From NCBI RefSeq assembly GCF_002189065.1, contig NZ_BDMN01000033.1, positions 1 through 40,376 on the forward strand: DNA of 40,376 nt, in the 5' to 3' direction. Source of the stretch: Bathymodiolus platifrons methanotrophic gill symbiont. Lineage in GTDB: Bacteria > Pseudomonadota > Gammaproteobacteria > Methylococcales > Methylomonadaceae. Shown here piece by piece: positions 25,231 through 33,758 of the stretch. The position numbers were made by a program, and so were the translations under genes. The notes beneath the pieces are model-generated. The model was not told the DNA's origin. It made no database searches and worked only from the letters and a program-made list of their open reading frames with translations. Numbering within the stretch: the stretch's first letter is position 1; every line of letters begins with the position of its first letter.

Positions 25231-27102
25231 TTATTCAGCTAATAGATCATGCCTACCCAGCGTTGAACTTTCCTCATCACGATTAATCTGTACATTGGTT
25301 GGGTACGCAAAAGAAAGGTTATTTTTTTCCAGAATATCAGCAATTTTAAATAACACATCCTGTTTGACTTCCAGCCATTTTTCCCAGTTTACTGTTTTTG
25401 AAAAACAGTAAATCAAAATATCAATCGAAAAGTCATTATAACGATCTAAATACACCAGCTGAGTCGCTTTAATACCATGCACATCTTCCTGAGATAAGAA
25501 CTTGTTTCTTGCCTGTTTTGATAGATCTTTTTCTTTGGGGCTAGCTATCCCGGGATGCTCCGCAAGCATTTGTTTAATATCTTCTAGTGCCTGGCGAATA
25601 TCATCCATATTACTCTCATAGGTCACTCCTATATGCATTTTGATACGTCGGCCCACCGAACGACGATTCCAGTTCAATACACTTGCCGTTGATACCAAAG
25701 AGTTTGGCATAGTGACCAAAGCATTATCAAAAGTTCTCACCGTAGTGCTACGCAATCCAATTTCCACCACAGTTCCTTCAACATCACCAATTTTTATCCA
25801 GTCGCCCATTTTAAAAATACGGTCGATCATGATATTCAGGCCACCAAAAAAATTTGACAGACTATCCTTGGCTGCCATCGCAAACGCCAAGCCTCCTATC
25901 CCTAAAGTAGAAAGAATGGCAGTGATATTAATACCCAAATGGCTTAATAAAAGAGTTAATACAACCAAAAAAACGACTCCTTTCAAAGTCTTAACCAGCA
26001 ATATAACTAGCTCTTTACTATACGCCTGGTTGCGCCTATTCGCTTGCTCAGAGTGAACCGCAGCAACACTATCGATTAAATTAAACAGCAAATAGATATA
26101 AAGTCCGCTATAGATAAAATAAATTAAATAATCGATGGTTATTTTAACTTCAGTTTTATATAACAGCGCATTCAAGGCTAAATCAATGCCGAAAAAAAGC
26201 ATTAAATACAGAATAGGTTTGTGCATACTAACAAACACCAGCTCTATATTTTCCACTTTCCCATCATTCAAAATAAACCGCTCAACCAGCCGGTTACTTG
26301 CTCTCGAAACAAAGGGGAAAGCAATAATATTTAATAAAATTATGCACATGGAAACAATAATTCCACCCATATCAATCCGCATAGGTGCAATATTGAAATT
26401 AATATCTCTAAATACATCAAGACTATTAAAGTATGAAATAGCACTTATTAAAGAAATTTTCTGAATAAAACTGGTGGTAACGATCTTATCAGGGTTGGCT
26501 AAAACATACTCCAGGAAATCCTGATAAACAGTATAGACTCTCAATAACTGGATACGGTTTTTTTCTACATCCTGATAAATCTCACTATCACCTTCAAGTG
26601 CTGCCGATATTGAATTAATTTTATTCTTGATCGATTTGATTCTTTTTTGGGTTTCCTTGATTATTTCATCTTTTGCCTTATAGTCCCGGCTCGCCTCAAC
26701 TAAATAGACGACATACGCCCCCATTTTCCGTTTAATTAATATATAGTCGGTAGTATAACGATCACGCTGCACTGCGACTGTATTCCCTCGCGAGCGATTA
26801 ATACTGATTTTAGATTGTAGTAATTTTAGTTCTGCGTTACCTATTTCCTGCACATCATAATCGATAAAAGATCCACGTATAACCAATAGCAGGTTCTGAA
26901 ATACGACATTTCTATTTTGGAGCAGGGCCTGAAGTTTTACATCATCCTCAGCAATAGCCGTAATTTCCTGATTGATTTCACCCACATTTTTAAATATGTC
27001 AACGATTACGACATACCTTTCTTCATCATTAGCCGCTTGCAACTGGAACGATAGGAAAAGCAAAAACGTCAATAAAAAAACTCTAATAAACTGGTTAAAC
27101 AT
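25231..27102 (-). CDS. Mechanosensitive channel, MscS family, with large periplasmic N-terminal part
   Basis: 623 residues. A signal peptide (VFLLTFLLFLSFQLQAANDE) leads into a coiled-coil-rich periplasmic region (about 25-240, with KDEIIKETQKRIKSIKNKIN). Several membrane helices follow (about 245-400). The pore helix and beta domain are recognisable in LGIGGLAFAMAAKDSLSNFF, GGLNIMIDRIFKMGDWIKIG and TTVRTFDNALVTMPNSLVST. MscS proteins release solutes under membrane tension during osmotic downshock. Large versions also exist with added sensing domains, as in MscK/MscM. This one is shorter than those (about 1100) and longer than MscS (286). It stands alone. Confidence 0.9.
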   Translation of the reverse strand: MFNQFIRVFLLTFLLFLSFQLQAANDEERYVVIVDIFKNVGEINQEITAIAEDDVKLQALLQNRNVVFQNLLLVIRGSFIDYDVQEIGNAELKLLQSKISINRSRGNTVAVQRDRYTTDYILIKRKMGAYVVYLVEASRDYKAKDEIIKETQKRIKSIKNKINSISAALEGDSEIYQDVEKNRIQLLRVYTVYQDFLEYVLANPDKIVTTSFIQKISLISAISYFNSLDVFRDINFNIAPMRIDMGGIIVSMCIILLNIIAFPFVSRASNRLVERFILNDGKVENIELVFVSMHKPILYLMLFFGIDLALNALLYKTEVKITIDYLIYFIYSGLYIYLLFNLIDSVAAVHSEQANRRNQAYSKELVILLVKTLKGVVFLVVLTLLLSHLGINITAILSTLGIGGLAFAMAAKDSLSNFFGGLNIMIDRIFKMGDWIKIGDVEGTVVEIGLRSTTVRTFDNALVTMPNSLVSTASVLNWNRRSVGRRIKMHIGVTYESNMDDIRQALEDIKQMLAEHPGIASPKEKDLSKQARNKFLSQEDVHGIKATQLVYLDRYNDFSIDILIYCFSKTVNWEKWLEVKQDVLFKIADILEKNNLSFAYPTNVQINRDEESSTLGRHDLLAE

Positions 27103-27284
27103 TCGTAACTGTATTCCTAAATTAATTATCCTGGAAAGCGCGATTGAGCACGGATTTTGTGGGAAAACTGAGTGCTACACTAAAGCGGTTATATTCGAGA
27201 TTTTCCACCATACGCTTGTATGTAGGCCTAGCTTTAGCGTTTGTAAAAGAGTTAAAAAATCTTGAATAAAAACTCGGCACGTCC

Positions 27285-27830
27285 CTAATCTTCAACCTTG
27301 TCTGCTTCGCTCTCTAACAACTCCCTTAAATAACGAAACAATAACCGCGAAGATTTAGGCGGTTTTTCATTAGCTATTTCTTTTTTAGCATTGCGTATCA
27401 ACTGACGTAGGTACTGTGCATCAGCACCAGGGTTTTGTGCCAGAAACTCAGTTAATACCTGTTTATCATCGGATAAAAATCGTTCACGCCAGCGCTCTAA
27501 CTGATGCAGTTCACGTGTCGCATGAACACTTTTCGTTTTTATTTTATCTAATTGTTCTTGAATAGACTCAACATCTATCTTACGCATCAAACCCGTAATA
27601 AATTTTAGCTGCCGTTTTCTAGCCGCTTTTGCTGGCATTTTTGTAGCTTCCATTATCGCTGCCTGGATATTCTCAGGTAAACCTAAACGCTCTATCTGAG
27701 CAGGTGCTAATTGCGTTATCTCTTCACATAAACCGCCTATCGCGGATATATCACGTTTAATTTGTGATTTATTTGGCCTAATGGCCCAAGTCTGCTCTTC
27801 TTCCTGATCTGTCTCTATCAATTCACTCAT
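27285..27830 (-). CDS. darP: Ribosome-associated protein DarP (YjgA, DUF615)
   Basis: 181 residues with the family pattern PNKSQIKRDISAIGGLCEEI (about 18-37), RLGLPENIQAAIMEA, ARKRQLKFITGLMRKIDVE and LERWRERFLSDD, ending in an acidic tail. DarP assists late 50S subunit assembly and binds near the peptidyl transferase centre. It begins 1 base after the preceding small-protein stop (27832), so they are probably cotranscribed. The ATG at 27830 gives MSELIETDQEEE, a typical acidic start. Confidence 0.93.
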   Translation of the reverse strand: MSELIETDQEEEQTWAIRPNKSQIKRDISAIGGLCEEITQLAPAQIERLGLPENIQAAIMEATKMPAKAARKRQLKFITGLMRKIDVESIQEQLDKIKTKSVHATRELHQLERWRERFLSDDKQVLTEFLAQNPGADAQYLRQLIRNAKKEIANEKPPKSSRLLFRYLRELLESEADKVED

Positions 27831-27831
27831 A

Positions 27832-28017
27832 TCAAACCATCATGATTAAAAATATAACAAATAATACTACACCACCAATAGGTACTAGTGCCCCTAACCA
27901 ATCCTTAGGAGCCTCTTTACTTCGTTGTAACGTAGCCTTAATACCAGGGCCCATCCAGAAAATAAGACCCAACGCCATTACACCCAGTAACACACTTTCC
28001 CACATTGCCATTTGCAT
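27832..28017 (-). CDS. Small two-helix membrane protein upstream of darP
   Basis: 61 residues with two membrane segments (WESVLLGVMALGLIFWMGPG and ALVPIGGVVLFVIFLIMMV) separated by a basic loop (KATLQRSKEAPKDW). The stop is immediately before darP. Its unknown function may be unrelated to darP. The coding character (clear helices, positive inner loop) and the tight spacing support it as a real gene. The start could also be the Met at residue 5. Confidence 0.65.
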   Translation of the reverse strand: MQMAMWESVLLGVMALGLIFWMGPGIKATLQRSKEAPKDWLGALVPIGGVVLFVIFLIMMV

Positions 28018-28147
28018 CTTGCCCTCTCTTGAGTTTTTTAATAATTATAATGACTGGCTCCATAGGGTGTGCTGAGACACGAAGCGCATCACTCGCGAAA
28101 GCTGCGCGGCGTAACTCAGCTCCCCCTTACTCATATTGAGCCCAAAA

Positions 28148-29236
28148 CTAATCAAATAAATCCATCTGCCGATAGTAGTTTGTTTGTTTTTCCAGTGATG
28201 ACAAAGTAATACCTAATAAGCGTATTCTACTCTGCCCTATGCCATCTTTTTGTAATAATTGCCTAAATACAGGCGTTGTTGGTAACTGATTTTTGATCGG
28301 CCTATTAAAGGTGAGACTCCGGGTAATCTGCTGAAAATCATGATATTTTACTTTTACCGTCAACGTACGGGCATAAAGCTTTTTAGCTTGAACCTTCAAT
28401 AGAGCCTTATCCAGTAACTCAGTTAATTGCTGGTAAATTTCATGACTCTGTTGCAGGTCCTGGGCGTAGGTTGTTTCTGTCCCTATAGATTTACTTTCAC
28501 GATCTGTTTTGACTGGCCGCTCATCGATCCCCTGGGCAATCTTATAAAAAAATAAAGCAGACTTGCCAAAATGTTGCTGTAAAACGGGTAAAGAAAACTG
28601 TTTAAGATCTGCTCCATTTTTTATGCCCAATTCATGCATTTTTCGCTCTGTTGCCTTGCCTACTCCATGAAATTTTCCAATAGCTAGTTGCGCAACAAAA
28701 GCCTGGCCTTGGTCTGGCGTTATCAAATATAGCCCGTCTGGTTTATCCATATCAGAGGCAATTTTTGCAAAAAATTTATTATAAGAAACGCCTGCCGATG
28801 CCACTAGGCCAGTCTCTGATAAAATTTGTTGCTTTATTTTTTGCGCAATTCGACTCGCGGAACCCTCACAAAGCTCACTACCACTCACATCTAAATAAGC
28901 CTCATCCAGTGATACCGGCTCAACCTGAGAGGTGTATTGATAAAAAATCTGACGAATGGCTGATGAAGCCTCTTTGTAAATTGCAAAACGAGGTTTGACA
29001 AATATTGCCTGAGGACATAAACGGAAGGCCCTTGATGACGGCATAGCTGAATGAATGCCGTATTTTCTTGCTTCATAACTACAGGTGGCAACCACGCCAC
29101 GACTATCAGGTGCGCCACCCACAATGATGGGCTTATTCTGGTACTTTGGGTTATCCCGCTGTTCAACCGCTGCAAAAAAAGCATCCATATCTATATGAAT
29201 AATTTTACGCAGCGGTGCCGGCTTTACCCCTGTCAT
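28148..29236 (-). CDS. dinB: DNA polymerase IV (Y family)
   Basis: DinB carries out error-prone translesion synthesis. The 362 residues contain the catalytic N-terminus RKIIHIDMDAFFAAVEQRDN (about 11-30), CSYEARKYGIHSAMPSSRAF, and PVSLDEAYLDVSGS with the second metal-binding acids (about 101-114). FFAKIASDMDKPDG and the GVGKATERKMHELGI helix-hairpin-helix follow. The little-finger domain ends with QMDLFD, a beta-clamp-binding tail. It begins 4 bases after the DUF4389 stop, so it is in an operon with the DUF2333 and DUF4389 genes. I did not see a LexA box in front of it. Confidence 0.95.
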   Translation of the reverse strand: MTGVKPAPLRKIIHIDMDAFFAAVEQRDNPKYQNKPIIVGGAPDSRGVVATCSYEARKYGIHSAMPSSRAFRLCPQAIFVKPRFAIYKEASSAIRQIFYQYTSQVEPVSLDEAYLDVSGSELCEGSASRIAQKIKQQILSETGLVASAGVSYNKFFAKIASDMDKPDGLYLITPDQGQAFVAQLAIGKFHGVGKATERKMHELGIKNGADLKQFSLPVLQQHFGKSALFFYKIAQGIDERPVKTDRESKSIGTETTYAQDLQQSHEIYQQLTELLDKALLKVQAKKLYARTLTVKVKYHDFQQITRSLTFNRPIKNQLPTTPVFRQLLQKDGIGQSRIRLLGITLSSLEKQTNYYRQMDLFD

Positions 29237-29240
29237 CGCA

Positions 29241-29555
29241 TTATTTTTTAGCGACTAAATCCCTGTTATTAATCGCTTCCTCTGTTAAACCCCAATCAGA
29301 AAAAGGGAAAGGAACAGTATCGGTATTAAAGGTCATAAATAGCATTATATGATACAAATAAGCCGCTAATTTCTGACCAAAACCTAAAATATGCTGATTG
29401 GTATTACCCGTTAATAAAGCAGAAGCAATTTGCAACAACACCACAACCCATATCAAGGTACGTACAACACCTGCTATCACAGCAAAAATCAGTATAAAGC
29501 CAATCCGCTTCCAGGTACTGACTTGCTTAAGATTATCTTGTAACTCTTCTTCCAT
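29241..29555 (-). CDS. DUF4389 membrane protein
   Basis: 104 residues with a membrane region (IGFILIFAVIAGVVRTLIWV, VVLLQIASALLTG) and the family block LGFGQKLAAYLYHIMLFMTF, then TVPFPFSDWG. DUF4389 proteins are small, of unknown function, and widespread in gammaproteobacteria. It lies between the DUF2333 gene (7 bases) and dinB (4 bases) on the same strand. Linkage of DUF2333 and DUF4389 proteins is a pattern I recognise from related genomes. Confidence 0.85.
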   Translation of the reverse strand: MEEELQDNLKQVSTWKRIGFILIFAVIAGVVRTLIWVVVLLQIASALLTGNTNQHILGFGQKLAAYLYHIMLFMTFNTDTVPFPFSDWGLTEEAINNRDLVAKK

Positions 29556-29562
29556 TATTTTT

Positions 29563-30579
29563 TTAACCTCTGTTCATTACATCACGTAAATCAAGTGCCG
29601 CTGCACTAGCACGCGAAACATAACTAGCCATTGCCAATGAATAATTAGCAGAAATACCAAAGCCATCACCATTCAAAATAACCGGACTGGTAATGGGTGC
29701 CAAAGCATTTTCCATTTCATGAATCATAATATCGACAGTATCCATCGCACGCTTATCTTCCAGAATTAGTCTAAAATCATGTTTAATAGCTCTTAATATA
29801 TGCAGCAATGCCCAGCATGAGCCTCGCGCCTGCCAGAATTCGTCATCCAGTTGCATCCAGGTAGTCTGTGAAATTGCATTTGATTTTTCCTGTTTAAGAT
29901 CATAAGCTTCATAGCGATCTGTACTGGCTGACAACCGTGTTGAAATACCACCCAGGCGTTTAATAATAATCTCTACATATTGCCATAAATTGTCTGCTCT
30001 GGAATAAAAATGTCCCGGGTTTTTATTGGTAGAGTCTGCTAAACGCGCCATATATATATGTAACGCTTCAATCCCCTTTTCATATTCCGCTTCAGTAGAT
30101 GGCAAAGCCCATGAATTACGCTCATAGTAGAAATATGGCTCAGCCCTGGCTAAATCCGGGTCTTCAGCTGATTGAGACTGCGCACGCGCCAGGTGATTTC
30201 TTAATGCAGAAGCACCATCACGCAACATAATCAGTGCCCCATATTCCCAGCTGGGAATATTATCCAGTAGTACACCGGGTACACCCACATCATTAGTAAG
30301 ATAACCGCCAGGCTTGTAAAGTAATACCTCTGCAATATGTACTAAAGTATTTGCATAGACATATCCATCGGGATATATGTACCCATCGATAGATGAATTT
30401 TCAATACCGTTCTTTTCCTGATTCATCTTGGCTTCTGCTACCACATCGAAAGATCTAGGCTCTATGCTCCAGTAACCGCCTAATACCACAATAGCTATTA
30501 CAGAAAACGCGCAAAGAACGCCGAGAAACCATGCAAATCCTTTAGATTCTGCCTCTTGCGAAAAGTCGCTTGCTGCCAT
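29563..30579 (-). CDS. DUF2333 membrane-anchored protein
   Basis: 338 residues. One N-terminal span (FLGVLCAFSVIAIVVLGGYW, about 18-37) anchors a large, probably periplasmic, helical domain. Recognisable blocks are GYVYANTLVHIAEVLLYKPG, TNDVGVPGVLLDNIPSWEYG, LRDGASALRNHLARAQSQS and the C-terminal NGDGFGISANYSLAMASYVS. The family has no assigned function. It is the first gene of a three-gene unit ending with dinB. Upstream is a miniature element (30784-30927). Confidence 0.85.
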   Translation of the reverse strand: MAASDFSQEAESKGFAWFLGVLCAFSVIAIVVLGGYWSIEPRSFDVVAEAKMNQEKNGIENSSIDGYIYPDGYVYANTLVHIAEVLLYKPGGYLTNDVGVPGVLLDNIPSWEYGALIMLRDGASALRNHLARAQSQSAEDPDLARAEPYFYYERNSWALPSTEAEYEKGIEALHIYMARLADSTNKNPGHFYSRADNLWQYVEIIIKRLGGISTRLSASTDRYEAYDLKQEKSNAISQTTWMQLDDEFWQARGSCWALLHILRAIKHDFRLILEDKRAMDTVDIMIHEMENALAPITSPVILNGDGFGISANYSLAMASYVSRASAAALDLRDVMNRG

Positions 30580-30783
30580 TTTATAATCCTATTCAATTAA
30601 TTTAATCTATCTGCAAACTCAAAAGCTGCCTATAGTTCACGAAATCATGGGTGGGTGTAGTACAGGAGGTTGTTTTTTGTCGAGTCAAGCCTTGTCCCGC
30701 ACTTGATACGGGCGCGCTAAAACCTGCGCATAGTCAGTTCCCGCAAGCAGCTATAACAATACATTGGCCGCTATAAATCATTA

Positions 30784-30927
30784 GGAACGAGAATTAGTCT
30801 GACTTATCTTGACTCCACAGCCGGCCTAGAAAAACAGTTGCGTAGCCTGCTATGCGCCTATTTTCCTAGTACGACTATGCAGCCAACTACTGCGCCATAC
30901 TTTCGGGTATTATTAAACCCTCGCCCC
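30784..30927 (-). mobile_element. Miniature element, family 2 copy D, reverse orientation
   Basis: 144 bases between TTA (30781-30783) and TTA (30928-30930). The left end GGAACGAGAATT and the reverse complement of the right end, GGGGCGAGGGTTTAATAATA, correspond to the copy B ends. The core GCGTAGCCTGCTATGCGCC is conserved. Around it (30600-31040) there is no gene. At about 30690-30716 lies a CCCGCACTTGATACGGG palindrome. Confidence 0.8.
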
Positions 30928-31040
30928 TTAGTTGTAAGCACCCGAAGTCTATTTCATTTACGCAAACAAATGAGCACTATAGTAACACTATTTATAATCG
31001 ATAGGCATAGATTAATAAGCGATGAAAATGTCCCCGTCAA

Positions 31041-31940
31041 TTATTTAGATTTTTTAGCTCTTGGATGTGCCTGGTCATACACTTCAGCCAGATGTTGAAA
31101 GTCTAAATGCGTATAAATTTGTGTGGTACTGATGTTTTCGTGGCCCAGCAATTCTTGCACAGCCCTCAAGTCCTGACTGGCTTCCAGTAAGTGCGTGGCA
31201 AAAGAGTGGCGTAGCATATGCGGGTTCACTGATTCCGGAACACCTTTTTTAATACACCATTGTTTTAAGCGTAACTGGATACTACGATTACCCAGGCGCG
31301 TACCTTTAACGCTGGTAAACAGTGCCTTTTCATCATCTACAGCAGGGCGAACTTTAAGCCATTCTTGCAATACTTTAATTGCCTTAGTCCCCATAGGTAA
31401 TAGGCGTGATTTCCCACCTTTACCGCTGACCACAGTTAACTGTTTATCATGAATATCAATATCAGCCAGGTTTAATGAACTCAATTCACTCAAGCGCAAG
31501 CCAGAGGAATAAAATAGCTCGAACATCGCTACATCACGTAACTCTAAAACCGAATTTGCTCCTGCATCCAGTAGCGCACTGACTTGATCTACATCCAGCG
31601 TTTTAGGTAGTTTTCTAGCTTGTTTCGGTGCTTTAACATGTTGTGCCGGATTGTTTTCTACGAGCCCTGCTTTCATTAAAAATAAATAAAAACTTCTTAT
31701 CGCAGAAAGTTCACGTTGCAAACTTTTGCTACTAAGCCCGGAACGATGCCGTTCTGCTACATGCTTAAGAATATCAGCTGAACTCAACGCTCCCCAGTCT
31801 TCATACTTATAACTCACACAAAAAAGACTTAAATTCTTTAAATCCCTTTGGTAGTTCTTGACTGTATGCTCTGAAACACGCCTTTCAACTTTTAACTGAG
31901 TTAGAAAATCGATAACTTGCTGCCTGGCTTGCTCTTGCAT
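31041..31940 (-). CDS. xerC: Tyrosine recombinase XerC
   Basis: XerC acts with XerD at dif to resolve chromosome dimers. The 299 residues fit E. coli XerC (298). The N-terminal SAM-like domain has RRVSEHTVKNYQRDLKNLSL. The catalytic domain shows ELFYSSGLRLSELSSLNLAD with the first Arg, HMLRHSFATHLLE (His and Arg), LLGHENISTTQIYTH (last His and catalytic Tyr), and HPRAKK at the end. In Pseudomonas and E. coli, xerC directly follows DUF484. Here a 181-base miniature element separates them, which may give xerC its own 5' region. Confidence 0.95.
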   Translation of the reverse strand: MQEQARQQVIDFLTQLKVERRVSEHTVKNYQRDLKNLSLFCVSYKYEDWGALSSADILKHVAERHRSGLSSKSLQRELSAIRSFYLFLMKAGLVENNPAQHVKAPKQARKLPKTLDVDQVSALLDAGANSVLELRDVAMFELFYSSGLRLSELSSLNLADIDIHDKQLTVVSGKGGKSRLLPMGTKAIKVLQEWLKVRPAVDDEKALFTSVKGTRLGNRSIQLRLKQWCIKKGVPESVNPHMLRHSFATHLLEASQDLRAVQELLGHENISTTQIYTHLDFQHLAEVYDQAHPRAKKSK

Positions 31941-31958
31941 ATCAATATACTTACTTTA

Positions 31959-32139
31959 GGTGATTGTCGGAAAAGAATATACCAGATAACATAGGATTTT
32001 TGTTCATCTTCAAAGCCTGCCCCGTACTTGATACGGGGGCGAGATTACAGGCGCATAGTTGTGCTATGTAACTGTAGTCGCAACGCCGAAGAAGGATAAA
32101 AAGACAAGTAAGCTGGTATGTTATTTGACAGAAATCACC
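31959..32139. mobile_element. Miniature inverted-repeat element, family 1 copy 2, with a nested palindrome
   Basis: 181 bases flanked by TTA at 31956-31958 and 32140-32142, with terminal repeats GGTGATTGTCGGAAAAGAAT and, from the right end, GGTGATTTCTGTCAAATAAC. It is the same as the copy at 12226-12382 except for about 24 additional bases holding CCCCGTACTTGATACGGGG (32030-32048), which looks like a palindrome inserted in the element. Its right end supplies the stop codon of DUF484. Confidence 0.85.
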
Positions 32140-32803
32140 TTAACAACGCTGCAAAACGCGTACCTATAATTTCACTTATTTGCGTTAAAAATAGATGTCC
32201 CATACTATAATGAAATCGATCTTCTTCCCGACTACCAATGGCAATCAAGCCTTCAATTTCAGTATAAGCCATAGGAATAATAACGCATGATCTAACTTCC
32301 AGCGCATTTTCACCAAACAGGAATCTAGCTTGCGCCAAAGTAGGTCGCCCACAGTTAGCCTTATTACTATTTAGTTCGGTGATAAAATGCGTTAACTCCT
32401 CACTTTCTGGATCAACAAATAAATCTGCCAAAGCCGTTTTATTTTTTTCTGCACTAATAATTCTGACGGCAAAAAAATCAGTTAGAAAACATTCAGCCAA
32501 GACCACATTCAGGTTTTCAATCGCTGTTTCCAGCGTATCCGCCTCAAGTACAGCCAGGGTTAACTCATGCATTTTATTGGCTGAATTATCATTATCTCTG
32601 GCAATTTCAATCAGACCATTTAACTGTGCTTCCATCTCATGATGGCGGTTGCGAAATAATTCTAATTGCTTAGAAATCAATGATACTGCGTCACCACTAG
32701 GATGAGGAATACTAATATGCTCTAATAACTCCAGATGCTCATGAAAAAATTCTGGATGCTGTTTTAAATAAGCTTCCACTTCTGTTGAACCCAGTTCATT
32801 CAT
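32135..32803 (-). CDS. DUF484 (GAF-like) protein
   Basis: 222 residues of the DUF484 family, GAF-like in fold. The start MNELGSTEVEAYLKQHPEFF HEHLELLEHI shows the typical L-x-x-HPEFF segment. It is the usual neighbour between dapF and xerC. Its exact function is unknown. The 3' end reads TTAAGGTGA (Leu-Arg-stop), where the stop and the Arg codon come from the end of the miniature element, so the native C-terminus may be slightly altered. The start overlaps the dapF stop by 4 bases, so translation is coupled. Confidence 0.9.
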   Translation of the reverse strand: MNELGSTEVEAYLKQHPEFFHEHLELLEHISIPHPSGDAVSLISKQLELFRNRHHEMEAQLNGLIEIARDNDNSANKMHELTLAVLEADTLETAIENLNVVLAECFLTDFFAVRIISAEKNKTALADLFVDPESEELTHFITELNSNKANCGRPTLAQARFLFGENALEVRSCVIIPMAYTEIEGLIAIGSREEDRFHYSMGHLFLTQISEIIGTRFAALLR

Positions 32804-33633
32804 ATCTCTATACTTCCTCCAAAAATACTGACGGCAGGTCCGGTCATAAAGACTGGATGATCACGCCCTTCCCAATAAATTTTAAGCTGCCCACCCGGCA
32901 ACTCAACCAGCACATTATTAGCTAATAGATGCTGCTCTATACCTATGACCACTGCGGCACAGGCGCCACTACCACAAGCTAGTGTTTCACCAGCCCCTCT
33001 TTCATAGACACGCAATTTTATATTATTTTTATCAATCACTTGCATAAAGCCAATGTTCGCCCTTTCCGGAAAAAACACATGACTTTCCAAAGCTTCCCCT
33101 ACTTCTTCAACAGCGGCCAGTTTCACATCGGTCACCTGTAATACCGCATGGGGATTACCTAAAGATACTGCACCAAAGGCCTTTTCCACATCACCAACTT
33201 TAACCGTATAAAACTTTTCTTCCTGCTCTGTTTGCAGAGGAATAAGTGCTGGTTTATGCCGGGGCACCCCCATGTTGACAGTAATTAAACCATCATCATC
33301 ATCAAAAGTTAACAACAGCTGCCCAGCATGTGTATCCACCAGGATATTGTCTTTATAAGACAATTTTTTATCTCTGATAAAGCGTGCAAAACAGCGAGCC
33401 CCATTCCCACATTGCGCAACTTCACTACCATCTGCATTGAAGATACGATAGCGGAAATCAGCATCAGAATGCTGGCCATACTCTACTAATAACAACTGAT
33501 CACAGCCCACACCAAAGTGACGGTCAGCAATAAATCGAATTTGTTCGGGTGACAGAGTAATCTCCTGCCGAATAGCATCTATCACGACAAAGTCATTGCC
33601 CAGACCATGCATTTTTGTAAATTCAATTAACAT
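32800..33633 (-). CDS. dapF: Diaminopimelate epimerase
   Basis: DapF converts LL- to meso-diaminopimelate for lysine and peptidoglycan. The protein is 277 residues from ATG 33633 (MLIEFTKMHGLGNDFVVIDA). An in-frame ATG at 33696 would add 21 residues, but most of those are encoded by the REP palindrome, so I reject it. The two catalytic Cys lie in NADGSEVAQCGNGARCFARF and AGETLACGSGACAA. GNPHAVLQV and RVYERGAGET are also family blocks. It lies in the lptM-lysA-dapF-DUF484-xerC order of pseudomonads. Confidence 0.96.
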   Translation of the reverse strand: MLIEFTKMHGLGNDFVVIDAIRQEITLSPEQIRFIADRHFGVGCDQLLLVEYGQHSDADFRYRIFNADGSEVAQCGNGARCFARFIRDKKLSYKDNILVDTHAGQLLLTFDDDDGLITVNMGVPRHKPALIPLQTEQEEKFYTVKVGDVEKAFGAVSLGNPHAVLQVTDVKLAAVEEVGEALESHVFFPERANIGFMQVIDKNNIKLRVYERGAGETLACGSGACAAVVIGIEQHLLANNVLVELPGGQLKIYWEGRDHPVFMTGPAVSIFGGSIEI

Positions 33634-33660
33634 TAAACGATTCCATAAATCTTCATCACT

Positions 33661-33758
33661 GTAGGGCGCGGCTTTAGCCCGCCGATAGGAAGCCACTAAA
33701 GGCGGGCTAAAGCCGCGCCCTACCTTAAATTAATCATAGCGGGCTAAAGTCCGCTCTA
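33661..33758. repeat. REP-type palindromes between lysA and dapF
   Basis: A perfect 23-base inverted repeat begins GTAGGGCGCGGCTTTAGCCC (33661-33683) and is mirrored at 33701-33723. A smaller GCGGGCTAAAGTCCGC palindrome follows (33739-33754). Related words occur at 2806, 24278, 37140 and 38403. The end of the smaller one contains the lysA TAG stop codon on the minus strand. Confidence 0.8.

Noticed and set aside
30838-31098. Reading frame of 86 residues on the plus strand
   Set aside because: It begins inside miniature element copy D and runs into the antisense of xerC.
33634-33696. N-terminal extension of dapF by 21 residues (MASYRRAKAAPYS...)
   Set aside because: Much of the extension is encoded by the REP palindrome, and the family start MLIEFTKMHG fits the internal ATG at 33633.
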